NCBI GenBank assembly: GCA_913049755.1
Contig: CAJWXO010000083.1
Coordinates: 1-5,131, forward strand
Length of the DNA: 5,131 bases
Reading direction: 5' to 3'
Origin: an uncultured Cryomorphaceae bacterium
GTDB lineage: Bacteria; Bacteroidota; Bacteroidia; Flavobacteriales; Schleiferiaceae
Part shown: piece after piece, positions 1-5,131 of the stretch
How positions within the stretch are numbered: position 1 is the stretch's first letter
Layout: the number at the start of each line of letters is the position of its first letter
Translations under genes and position numbers: made by a program
The notes under the pieces: generated by a model
Seen by the model: only the letters and a program-made list of their open reading frames with translations
Database searches by the model: none
Told to the model about the DNA's origin: nothing

Positions 1-96
1 CTTTAGACTTGTAGCTGCAATAGAAAGCAATGAGGCAACAATAACAACCATTGCAATTGCAAATATGTATGTGTAACTATTTGAATTAATATTCAT
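1..96 (-). CDS. nqrC: Na+-translocating NADH:quinone reductase subunit C, N-terminal fragment (runs off left edge)
   Basis: The first 32 codons of a minus-strand gene start at the ATG complementary to 94-96 and stay open to the window edge. The peptide begins MNINSNSYTYIFAIAMVV, followed by more hydrophobic residues and ending ATSLK. This is the expected form of NqrC: a short cytoplasmic tail, then one N-terminal membrane helix (about residues 8-28) anchoring a periplasmic domain. In the family that domain carries a covalently bound FMN on a threonine, but this part lies outside the window. The start is 7 bp after the nqrB stop, so it is almost certainly co-transcribed with nqrA and nqrB. No Shine-Dalgarno sequence is visible, which is usual for Bacteroidota. 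The call relies on position after nqrB plus resemblance of the N terminus to Bacteroidota NqrC; the fragment alone would be weak evidence. Confidence 0.88.
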   Translation of the reverse strand, partial: MNINSNSYTYIFAIAMVVIVASLLSIAATSLK

Positions 97-103
97 AATA
101 AAA

Positions 104-1309
104 CTACTTAGCGTAAATTTTTAAACGTTTCAAGCGTTTTTTCACATTACCCTCAACGACATAATGATCAATTAAAGGTGCCATTACATTCATAAACAAA
201 ATTGCCAGCATCATTCCTTCAGGATATGCAGGGTTAAACACCCGAATCATTATTCCTAGAAAACCTATTAAAAATCCATAAATCCACTTACCTTTTTCAG
301 TGTGAGAAGCTGAAACTGGATCTGTAGCCATAAAAACCGTTGAAAATGCCCAACTACCGAATACTAGATGAAAATAAAATGGGATACTAAGAAAACCTTG
401 CTGCTCTGGAGATATCATATTTGGAGCTACTAAATTGAAAATTAAACTTATCGCAATGGCTCCAAAAAGAGACGAAAGCATTATTTTCCATGATCCAATA
501 CCAGTGGCAATCAAATAAATGCCTCCCAATAATATTAGAAGAGTACTTGTTTCACCGATTGACCCTGGAATGATCCCTAAAAAAGCATCCCATGCTGAAT
601 AGGTTGTTCCACCTGAGGTAGCATACTGGCCAAGAGCGGTTGCGCCTGAAAACCCGTCAACAACGGCTTCACCATTAACTGTGGTAGTATTTATCCATAC
701 TTTATCACCACTCATGAAAGAGGGATATGCAAAAAAAGCAAAAGCTCTCGCGGTCAATGCAGGGTTTAAAATATTCATTCCTGTTCCACCAAAAACTTCT
801 TTCCCAATTAAAACAGCAAAAATTGTGGAAATAGCAACCATCCATAAAGGCATGTCAATTGGCATAGTCATTGGAATTAGAAGTCCAGAAACTAAAAAAC
901 CCTCATTAACAGCATGCTTATTTATGTAGGCAAAATAAATTTCTACTCCTAACCCTGCTATGTATGTGACGATTATCATTGGAATAACTTTTATCGCACC
1001 AAAAAGAAAATTATCCAATGTGAAGAATTGCAACCAGCCAATTGCATCACTCAATAGACCTATAGCCCTGTAATGCTGATATCCAGCATTAAACATTCCA
1101 AATATGAGAGCAGGGATCAACGCAAAAATTACAGTGATCATCGTGCGCTTTAAGTCTATTGCATCACGGACATGAGCTCCGCTATTAGCATTGTGATCTG
1201 GCACAAATAACATGGTCTCAATAGCGTTATACAATGGGTATAAAGGTTTGAGCTTCCCACTGGTGACAGCAGGGCGTGCGGAATCAAGGATATTTTGTAA
1301 AAATTTCAT
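104..1309 (-). CDS. nqrB: Na+-translocating NADH:quinone reductase subunit B (FMN- and riboflavin-binding membrane subunit)
   Basis: NqrB is an integral membrane subunit of the respiratory sodium pump Na+-NQR, which couples NADH oxidation and quinone reduction to Na+ export. The 401-residue length is close to the family norm (about 400-415). After a soluble N terminus (residues 1-50, with the conserved stretch HVRDAIDLKR at 46-55) come many hydrophobic helices, roughly at 56-74, 103-128, 137-150, 153-169, 254-271, 274-293, 309-327, 342-357 and 364-381. The motif DGFSGAT (218-224) matches the flavinylation site of the family, making Thr224 the expected phosphoester attachment point for FMN. 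Other conserved-looking stretches are NEGFLVSG (135-142), GGTGMNILNPALTARAF (174-190) and ATDPVSA (328-334). The tail is very basic (VKKRLKRLKIYAK), fitting a cytoplasmic end. The ATG lies 13 bp after the nqrA stop and the TAG stop 7 bp before nqrC, giving the standard nqrABC order. The related RnfD proteins are excluded by the long soluble N terminus and the nqrA neighbour. Confidence 0.97.
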   Translation of the reverse strand: MKFLQNILDSARPAVTSGKLKPLYPLYNAIETMLFVPDHNANSGAHVRDAIDLKRTMITVIFALIPALIFGMFNAGYQHYRAIGLLSDAIGWLQFFTLDNFLFGAIKVIPMIIVTYIAGLGVEIYFAYINKHAVNEGFLVSGLLIPMTMPIDMPLWMVAISTIFAVLIGKEVFGGTGMNILNPALTARAFAFFAYPSFMSGDKVWINTTTVNGEAVVDGFSGATALGQYATSGGTTYSAWDAFLGIIPGSIGETSTLLILLGGIYLIATGIGSWKIMLSSLFGAIAISLIFNLVAPNMISPEQQGFLSIPFYFHLVFGSWAFSTVFMATDPVSASHTEKGKWIYGFLIGFLGIMIRVFNPAYPEGMMLAILFMNVMAPLIDHYVVEGNVKKRLKRLKIYAK

Positions 1310-1322
1310 CTACTTAAACGCA

Positions 1323-2663
1323 TTAATTCATTTCGGCATAAAGCACATCCAGTCCCTTTCTAACCATTTCTTGCAGAGGTTGTTTAGAAGTGCAGATAAC
1401 TTCGCAAAGAGCAAAATCTTCTGGGACTATTTCATATATGCCTAATTCTTCCATTTTCTCTAAATCTTCAGCCCATATAGACTTTAATAACTGATTTGGA
1501 AATATATCAAAAGGGAAAACTTTATCATATTGTCCGGTTACTACAAAAGCTCGCTCTTCTCCATTTAATTTCGTAGTCAAATCATACTTCCGATTAGGGA
1601 ACAGCCATGAAAAATATGCCTTGCTAAATGAGTATTTATTAAAACCAGGCAGAACCCATCCAAGAAAATCGGTATTCTCACCTTCTGGAATAATTGTGAT
1701 TTGTTTTGTTAAGTAACCTAAATAACCCTCTTTACCAATATTATTTCCAGTTAAAACAGAACCTGATATAAATCTATAATTTCCAGGCTTGACATTTTCA
1801 TTAAAAAAAACTGACATTGACTGGCCTCCACGAACATTAAAATATCTCGGTTCTTTCATTCCTGAACCACCAGCTGCAATTACACGGTCAAGATGGTACT
1901 CTCCAGAAATAAAAAGTTGTCCGATAATTGCAACATCGATGGCTGCTATAGTCCAAACTACATCCCCTTTATTGATTGGGGAAATCTTAGAAATATGAAC
2001 AGAAGTATTTCCAGAAGGGTGAGGACCGGAAAATCTATGCAGCTCTGCACCCTCGGCTTGTAATAATGTTTTTGATTCTTCATCTGAAGAGATCGATAAA
2101 ATTGTCCTATCTGAGAGCGCATTTAAGACTTTTAGTCCTGCAGCAAAAAATTCCTCCTTTCCTTTTAAAGAAATCGAAGGTTTCGATGCAAATGGGGATG
2201 AAGCCATACCATTGACGAAAATTGCCTTTGGCGAGTCCATTGGATTTGCAATACATCCATATGGTCGCATTTGAAGTAACGTCCATGCTCCCGAGAGAAG
2301 AAGTTTACTTATGATGTTTTCTTTTTCAACTGGGAATTCTTTTCCGAAATTAATGTAATCACATTTTTCTTCTGGACGAATCAAAATAGCATCAAGTCGT
2401 CTTTTCGGCCCCCTATCGATAGCCGTTATCTCTCCACTAACTGGAGAAGTAACTAGTATCTTATCATTTGATTTATCATGGAATATGCATTCCCCCGCTT
2501 TGACCTTATCACCAACTCTAACATTTAACTTCGGATTTAATCCAATAAATTCCGATGGTCGCAATGCGAACGAGTTAGAAAACTCCGAAGGGTTAACTTT
2601 CTCAGATGGTGCTCCTACTAAGGGCAAACTGAGTCCCTTGTGAATAATATGTGTTTTTGACAT
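1323..2663 (-). CDS. nqrA: Na+-translocating NADH:quinone reductase subunit A
   Basis: NqrA is the membrane-associated cytoplasmic subunit of Na+-NQR, without its own covalent flavin, and has been implicated in quinone binding. I chose the ATG at 2663 (protein MSKTHIIHKGLSLPLVG, 446 residues) because family members begin with this 'KGL-PL-G' segment. A longer reading from a TTG at 2702 adds 13 residues (MHRIFFEAFLILH) with no family counterpart and would overlap the divergent gene. Visible landmarks are a biotinyl/lipoyl-like RnfC-type barrel region with VGDKVKAGECI (50-60) and SPVSGEI (73-79), RPYGCIANP (133-141), SGPHPSGNTSVHI (212-224), GDVVW (233-237), RVIAAGGSG (260-268), RGGQSMSVFFNENVK (278-292), SGSVLTGN (300-307) and VTGQYDKVFPFDIFPNQLL (375-393). 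The C-terminal ALCEVICTSKQPLQEMVRKGLDVL is the usual end of NqrA. It is the first gene of the nqr operon; the TAA stop is 13 bp before nqrB. Nothing looks truncated. Confidence 0.97.
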   Translation of the reverse strand: MSKTHIIHKGLSLPLVGAPSEKVNPSEFSNSFALRPSEFIGLNPKLNVRVGDKVKAGECIFHDKSNDKILVTSPVSGEITAIDRGPKRRLDAILIRPEEKCDYINFGKEFPVEKENIISKLLLSGAWTLLQMRPYGCIANPMDSPKAIFVNGMASSPFASKPSISLKGKEEFFAAGLKVLNALSDRTILSISSDEESKTLLQAEGAELHRFSGPHPSGNTSVHISKISPINKGDVVWTIAAIDVAIIGQLFISGEYHLDRVIAAGGSGMKEPRYFNVRGGQSMSVFFNENVKPGNYRFISGSVLTGNNIGKEGYLGYLTKQITIIPEGENTDFLGWVLPGFNKYSFSKAYFSWLFPNRKYDLTTKLNGEERAFVVTGQYDKVFPFDIFPNQLLKSIWAEDLEKMEELGIYEIVPEDFALCEVICTSKQPLQEMVRKGLDVLYAEMN

Positions 2664-2696
2664 GTGCAATATTAAAAACGCCTCAAAAAAAATTCG
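2664..2696. promoter_or_regulatory. 33-bp divergent spacer between nqrA and the T9SS plug gene
   Basis: This is the only non-coding gap longer than 20 bp in the window. It separates two start codons facing away from each other, so the transcription signals for both directions must lie here or inside the neighbouring coding sequences. An A-run (2684-2692, CTCAAAAAAAATTCG context) immediately precedes the plug ATG; A-rich leaders are the typical initiation context in Bacteroidota, where Shine-Dalgarno sequences are rare. On the nqrA side the leader is T-rich, with no clear ribosome-binding site. I saw no inverted repeat long enough to suggest an operator or terminator. Confidence 0.6.
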
Positions 2697-4037
2697 ATGC
2701 AAAGGTATCGATTAGGCTCGGAATTAAGAAGTTTTTCTCAACTTTACTTTGTGTTTAAACTGTATATTTCTCTTTTTACTTTATTTTCTATTTCACCCAG
2801 CATATTGTGTCAATCTTTTGGACCTGAAATTATAATAATTGAAGATTTTCAAAGTGTTGAAATCTATCCAGTTGGAGATCCTCAATCACTTGCAATTATA
2901 CCACTTCAAGAAAAAGAAAGGCTACATGTATCATTCGATGACCTAAGTGCAAATACTCAAGCATTAAATTACACCTGGGTTCATTGTAATAAAAATTGGA
3001 AGCCCTCTGGCTTAATCTCATCAGAATACCTCGATGGTTTTTTAGAAAGTCAGTTACCATTATCTGAATTGTGCTTTAATACTTATCAAGCCTACAGTCA
3101 CATTAAATCAAATCTCCCGGAGGCTAATTGTATGCCACGCATATCAGGGAATTACTACCTAGTTGTTTTTGAAGATGACCCCGAAGACTTTCTTCTCCAA
3201 TATCCGGTGGTAATAGTTGAACAACTAGCAGAAATTCAAAGCACTATCCACCGAGCGATGAAAATGGAACAAAGAGAAACACATCAAGAGATCGATATTC
3301 TTGCAGATTTAACCAATTTATCCGTTCAAAATCCATTTCAAGACATTCAACTAAGTATTATTCAAAATAGAAATTGGATGAGTATAAAGTCAATGGCACC
3401 GAGATTTCTAAGAAACGGATATTATGACTTTAATTATAACAACGGCGAGAATGCTTTCAATGGTGGTAATGTTTTTCGTTTTGCAGATTCAAAAAATATC
3501 CCCGTCCCAACGCTAAGAATTAGAGGCTTTGAGTTAAAAGAACTCTGGACCGCAACAGTCCGAAATGAAAAACCAAGAGGAATAGATCCATTTCTCTTTC
3601 AAGAAGATGCTCGTGGTGGTTTCCGCATTCGAAAACAGAACTCAAGCATCCCCGAAACTGAGGCAGACTATTTGGTCTTAGACATTTTCTTAGAGGATAT
3701 AGAAAATTCAGGACATAGAGAAATTTATGTAATTGGTGATTTCAATCAATATCGATCCAGAGAAGACGATAAGCTGAAATATGACCCTGAAGAAAAAGCT
3801 TACAGAGGGTTAATTCGAGTCAAACAAGGTTATTTAGAATACATATTAGCAGAAAAAAATCAAAACAAAAATGAAACTCCATCATGGGATTTATCTTGGA
3901 CAGAAGGTAACCACTGGGAATGCCCAAATAATTATACCAGCATTATTTATATGCGTGAGTGGGGCAAAAGATATGACCGGGTTATTGCTTGCAAAAACTT
4001 TTTTACAAATGGCAGCATAGGTCTTAGTTTAAATTAA
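2697..4037 (+). CDS. Type IX secretion system plug protein (DUF5103 family)
   Basis: Proteins of this family are periplasmic and bind the giant outer-membrane translocon SprA/Sov, closing its periplasmic opening when no cargo-loaded partner is present. The 446-residue protein starts with a Sec signal: basic n-region MQRYRLGSELRS, hydrophobic stretch about 17-37, then a probable mature start near residue 39-41 (QSFGPEI). Family-typical segments follow in order: VEIYPVGDPQSLAIIPL (54-70), FDDLSA (80-85), YTWVHCNKNWKPSGL (92-106), SEYLDGF (109-115), ISGNYYLVVFEDDPE (149-163), QRETHQEIDI (192-201), NPFQDIQLSIIQN (212-224), PRFLRNGYYDFNYN (235-248) and GGNVFRF (256-262). The C-terminal part contains YVIGDFNQY (344-352), resembling an E-set/CBM48-like strand-turn, and ends with TEGNHWE (402-408) and YDRVIACK (426-433). 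The ATG is preferred for its A-rich leader; a GTG at 2751 (codon 19) would leave a shorter conventional signal peptide and cannot be excluded. No lipobox: the residue before Cys38 is Leu. It is probably co-transcribed with the next gene, 17 bp downstream. Confidence 0.92.
   Translation: MQRYRLGSELRSFSQLYFVFKLYISLFTLFSISPSILCQSFGPEIIIIEDFQSVEIYPVGDPQSLAIIPLQEKERLHVSFDDLSANTQALNYTWVHCNKNWKPSGLISSEYLDGFLESQLPLSELCFNTYQAYSHIKSNLPEANCMPRISGNYYLVVFEDDPEDFLLQYPVVIVEQLAEIQSTIHRAMKMEQRETHQEIDILADLTNLSVQNPFQDIQLSIIQNRNWMSIKSMAPRFLRNGYYDFNYNNGENAFNGGNVFRFADSKNIPVPTLRIRGFELKELWTATVRNEKPRGIDPFLFQEDARGGFRIRKQNSSIPETEADYLVLDIFLEDIENSGHREIYVIGDFNQYRSREDDKLKYDPEEKAYRGLIRVKQGYLEYILAEKNQNKNETPSWDLSWTEGNHWECPNNYTSIIYMREWGKRYDRVIACKNFFTNGSIGLSLN
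2700..2707 (-). promoter_or_regulatory. Candidate Bacteroidota-type -7 element for the nqr operon
   Basis: Read on the minus strand, these bases are TACCTTTG, an exact match to the TAnnTTTG -7 consensus of the primary sigma factor in Bacteroidota. Transcription would start a few bases downstream, near 2693-2695, giving nqrA a leader of about 30 nt. The -33 element is weak: the best candidate is TTC (minus strand, 2730-2728), with a 20-bp spacer, instead of TTG. The element lies inside codons 2-4 of the plug gene. A match with four fixed-sequence positions and one correct TA pair can occur by chance in AT-rich DNA, so placement is the main support. Confidence 0.4.
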
Positions 4038-4054
4038 TCAAAACATTTCAAACT

Positions 4055-4990
4055 GTGATTACTGATGATTTAGACTTAGCTAAAAATATTCTCAACTCAG
4101 GAGGAGTTATTGCCATTCCTACCGAGACAGTTTATGGTCTGGCAGGTAATGCGATGGACACTGATTGTATTGCTTCTATTTTTAGAATTAAGAATAGACC
4201 ATATTTCAATCCGTTAATTGCTCATATTGGAGAAATCGAACAGCTAAAATCTCTTTGCAGTACAATTCCAAAAGAGGCACAAGAATTAATAGATGCTTTT
4301 TGGCCTGGACCACTAACATTAGTTCTTCCTAAAAAAAAATCTGTTCCAGACTTATTAACGTCTGGACTAGACAAAGTAGCAGTTCGAATGCCCTCGCACC
4401 CCTTAACATTGGCCCTTTTAAAGTCTATTAAATACCCTTTAGCAGCGCCGAGTGCTAATCCTTACAGATATGTTTCTCCAACCTGCGCGAAACACGTAGA
4501 AAAGCAAATTGGAGGCGATATTCCATTAATATTAGATGGTGGTCAATGTGAAATTGGATTAGAGTCAACAATTATTGGTTTTGAAGACAATGCGGTTGTA
4601 ATCCATAGATTAGGTGGTTTGGCCATTGAACGAATTGAAGAGGTTCTAAAAAAACCTCTTGTAATAAAAACAAAAAGTAATAGCTCTATACTGCCTGGAC
4701 AAGAAAAAAGACATTACTCCCCAGGGAAAGAAATTATTCTCATCCCATTTGCAGGAACCTTGCCATCAATAGTTAGTCCTGATGTATTAATTACATGGAA
4801 GCCTGACGAATCCAGCGATAATTCGCTTAGTCTCGATGGATCTGAAATATCTGGGGCTTCGCGTGTATTTTCTATCTTGAGAGAACTAGATAATCCTAAA
4901 ATAGGAAGAATTTATATTGAGCTTGCACCTGAAAAAGGCCTCGGGAAAGCTATTAATGATCGTTTGGAGCGTGCCGCATATCCTTTCTAA
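4055..4990 (+). CDS. L-threonylcarbamoyladenylate synthase, two-domain Sua5 type
   Basis: The enzyme converts L-threonine, bicarbonate/CO2 and ATP to threonylcarbamoyl-AMP, the donor for t6A at position 37 of ANN-decoding tRNAs; TsaD with its partners completes the transfer. Residues 1 to about 200 form the YrdC/TsaC domain, with the signature [13 protein letters not shown] (21-33), KNRPYFNPL (46-54), [13 protein letters not shown] (82-94), RMPSHP (111-116), APSANPY (131-137), [17 protein letters not shown] (160-176) and RLGG (185-188). The linker [11 protein letters not shown] (213-223) corresponds to the PG...HY.P loop of Sua5 proteins that closes over the active site. A smaller Rossmann-like Sua5 domain follows (about 224-311), ending [14 protein letters not shown]. 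The total of 311 residues is normal for bacterial Sua5 and clearly longer than one-domain TsaC (about 190). The start is GTG; no ATG is available, since the frame closes at a TAG (4025-4027) and the only other sense codons before it are FKLIKTFQT. The protein start [10 protein letters not shown] aligns well with relatives. Gene symbols in use are sua5, tsaC and ywlC; I leave the field empty because naming varies. Confidence 0.95.
   Translation: MITDDLDLAKNILNSGGVIAIPTETVYGLAGNAMDTDCIASIFRIKNRPYFNPLIAHIGEIEQLKSLCSTIPKEAQELIDAFWPGPLTLVLPKKKSVPDLLTSGLDKVAVRMPSHPLTLALLKSIKYPLAAPSANPYRYVSPTCAKHVEKQIGGDIPLILDGGQCEIGLESTIIGFEDNAVVIHRLGGLAIERIEEVLKKPLVIKTKSNSSILPGQEKRHYSPGKEIILIPFAGTLPSIVSPDVLITWKPDESSDNSLSLDGSEISGASRVFSILRELDNPKIGRIYIELAPEKGLGKAINDRLERAAYPF
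4953..4990. other. Convergent coding overlap of sua5 (+) and lptB (-)
   Basis: The last 11 sense codons plus stop of sua5 and the last 11 sense codons plus stop of lptB share these 38 bp. First codon positions face each other, and the wobble base of one frame faces the second base of the other. On the plus strand the bases encode the conserved Sua5 ending NDRLERAA plus YPF; on the minus strand they encode [11 protein letters not shown], which is mostly beyond the usual LptB end. No terminator hairpin is visible, and none would fit between the two stop codons, so transcripts from the two sides probably run into each other. Confidence 0.85.
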
Positions 4991-5131
4991 GCTCAAAATT
5001 TTTCCCAAGATAAACGCGACGAACAATAGGATCTTCAGATAACTCTTGAGCAGTTCCGCTTTTTAGTATTTTTCCTTCAAACATTAAATATGTCCTATCT
5101 GTAATAGCCAAAGTTTCTTGAACGTTAAGAT
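4953..5131 (-). CDS. lptB: LPS export ABC transporter ATP-binding protein LptB, C-terminal fragment (runs off right edge)
   Basis: A minus-strand frame is open from the right edge to a TAA complementary to 4953-4955 and encodes the last 58 complete residues of a protein. They read [20 protein letters not shown], then [20 protein letters not shown], then [18 protein letters not shown] (reported in pieces). NVQETL, DR-Y--FEGKIL--GT, and especially V-RVYLG--FEL are the distinctive end of LptB, the ATPase of the LptB2FG complex that extracts lipopolysaccharide from the inner membrane and drives it to the outer membrane. ATP-binding motifs (Walker A and B, signature) lie beyond the window. The residue before NVQET, where LptB normally has the switch histidine of the H-loop, reads Leu here. 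The C-terminal tail after FELRK (DMRHAPNDH) is encoded antisense to the end of sua5; the overlap is 38 bp, tail to tail. Other ABC ATPases such as LivF/LivG are less likely given the RRVYLG--F ending. Confidence 0.9.
   Translation of the reverse strand, partial: LNVQETLAITDRTYLMFEGKILKSGTAQELSEDPIVRRVYLGKNFELRKDMRHAPNDH

Noticed and set aside
681..929. Plus-strand open frame of 82 codons antisense to nqrB
   Set aside because: It lies fully opposite a strongly conserved membrane-protein gene, its peptide resembles no known family, and it has no start context; it is a shadow of the nqrB frame.
1212..1445. Plus-strand open frame of 77 codons across the nqrA/nqrB junction
   Set aside because: Antisense to both conserved genes and without recognisable domains or ribosome-binding context.
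1789..1998. Plus-strand open frame of 69 codons antisense to nqrA
   Set aside because: Fully inside nqrA on the other strand; no features of a real protein.
2664..2702. Extended N terminus of NqrA from a TTG at 2702 (adds MHRIFFEAFLILH)
   Set aside because: The added residues have no counterpart in NqrA proteins, the TTG is part of the candidate TAnnTTTG promoter element and would precede the expected transcription start, and an ATG at 2663 fits the family start.
2741..2750. TTTACTTTG as a plus-strand -7 promoter element
   Set aside because: TTACTTTG differs from TAnnTTTG at an important base and ends against the alternative GTG start, leaving no leader; it would require a leaderless transcript.
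2796..2817. Possible lipoprotein signal in the plug protein (Cys38 after SPSIL)
   Set aside because: The residue before the cysteine is Leu instead of Gly, Ala or Ser and the -3 residue is Ser, so it does not fit a lipobox; ordinary signal peptidase I cleavage just after is more likely.
1..5131. Mobile element, CRISPR array, tRNA/rRNA gene or defence system
   Set aside because: No direct repeat array, terminal inverted repeat, transposase-like frame or RNA-gene signature was seen; nearly every base is in a recognised housekeeping or envelope gene.

Overview
The window looks like an ordinary chromosomal segment from a member of the Bacteroidota, probably a Flavobacteriales-like, AT-rich lineage. 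This rests on four things: a T9SS plug protein (DUF5103 family), which is confined to that phylum; a Na+-translocating NADH:quinone reductase (nqr) operon; A/T-rich start contexts without clear Shine-Dalgarno sequences; and a TAnnTTTG-type -7 promoter element. The assignment comes from reading the proteins; no database search was run.

Layout. Positions 1-2663 hold the 5' part of an nqr operon on the minus strand: nqrA (2663-1323), nqrB (1309-104) and the first 32 codons of nqrC (96 to the window edge). The spacers are only 13 and 7 bp. A 33-bp divergent spacer (2664-2696) separates nqrA from a plus-strand pair: the T9SS plug protein gene (2697-4037) and, 17 bp on, a GTG-started Sua5-type threonylcarbamoyl-AMP synthase (4055-4990). 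The right edge (4953-5131, minus strand) holds the 3' end of lptB, the ATPase of the lipopolysaccharide exporter. It converges on sua5 and overlaps it by 38 bp.

Roles. NqrA/B/C belong to the respiratory sodium pump, which oxidises NADH, reduces quinone and exports Na+. The plug protein gates the SprA/Sov translocon of the type IX secretion system from the periplasm. Sua5 makes the activated intermediate for the universal t6A37 tRNA modification. LptB powers LPS transport to the outer membrane. These are housekeeping and envelope functions with no obvious shared pathway. No RNA gene, mobile element, CRISPR array or long non-coding stretch is visible; coding density is close to 100%.

No undescribed system stands out. 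The points most worth a second look are the Leu at the expected switch-histidine position of LptB at the window edge, the antisense coding overlap of sua5 and lptB, and the very compact nqrA/plug divergent region, in which the candidate nqrA promoter lies across the start of the plug gene.
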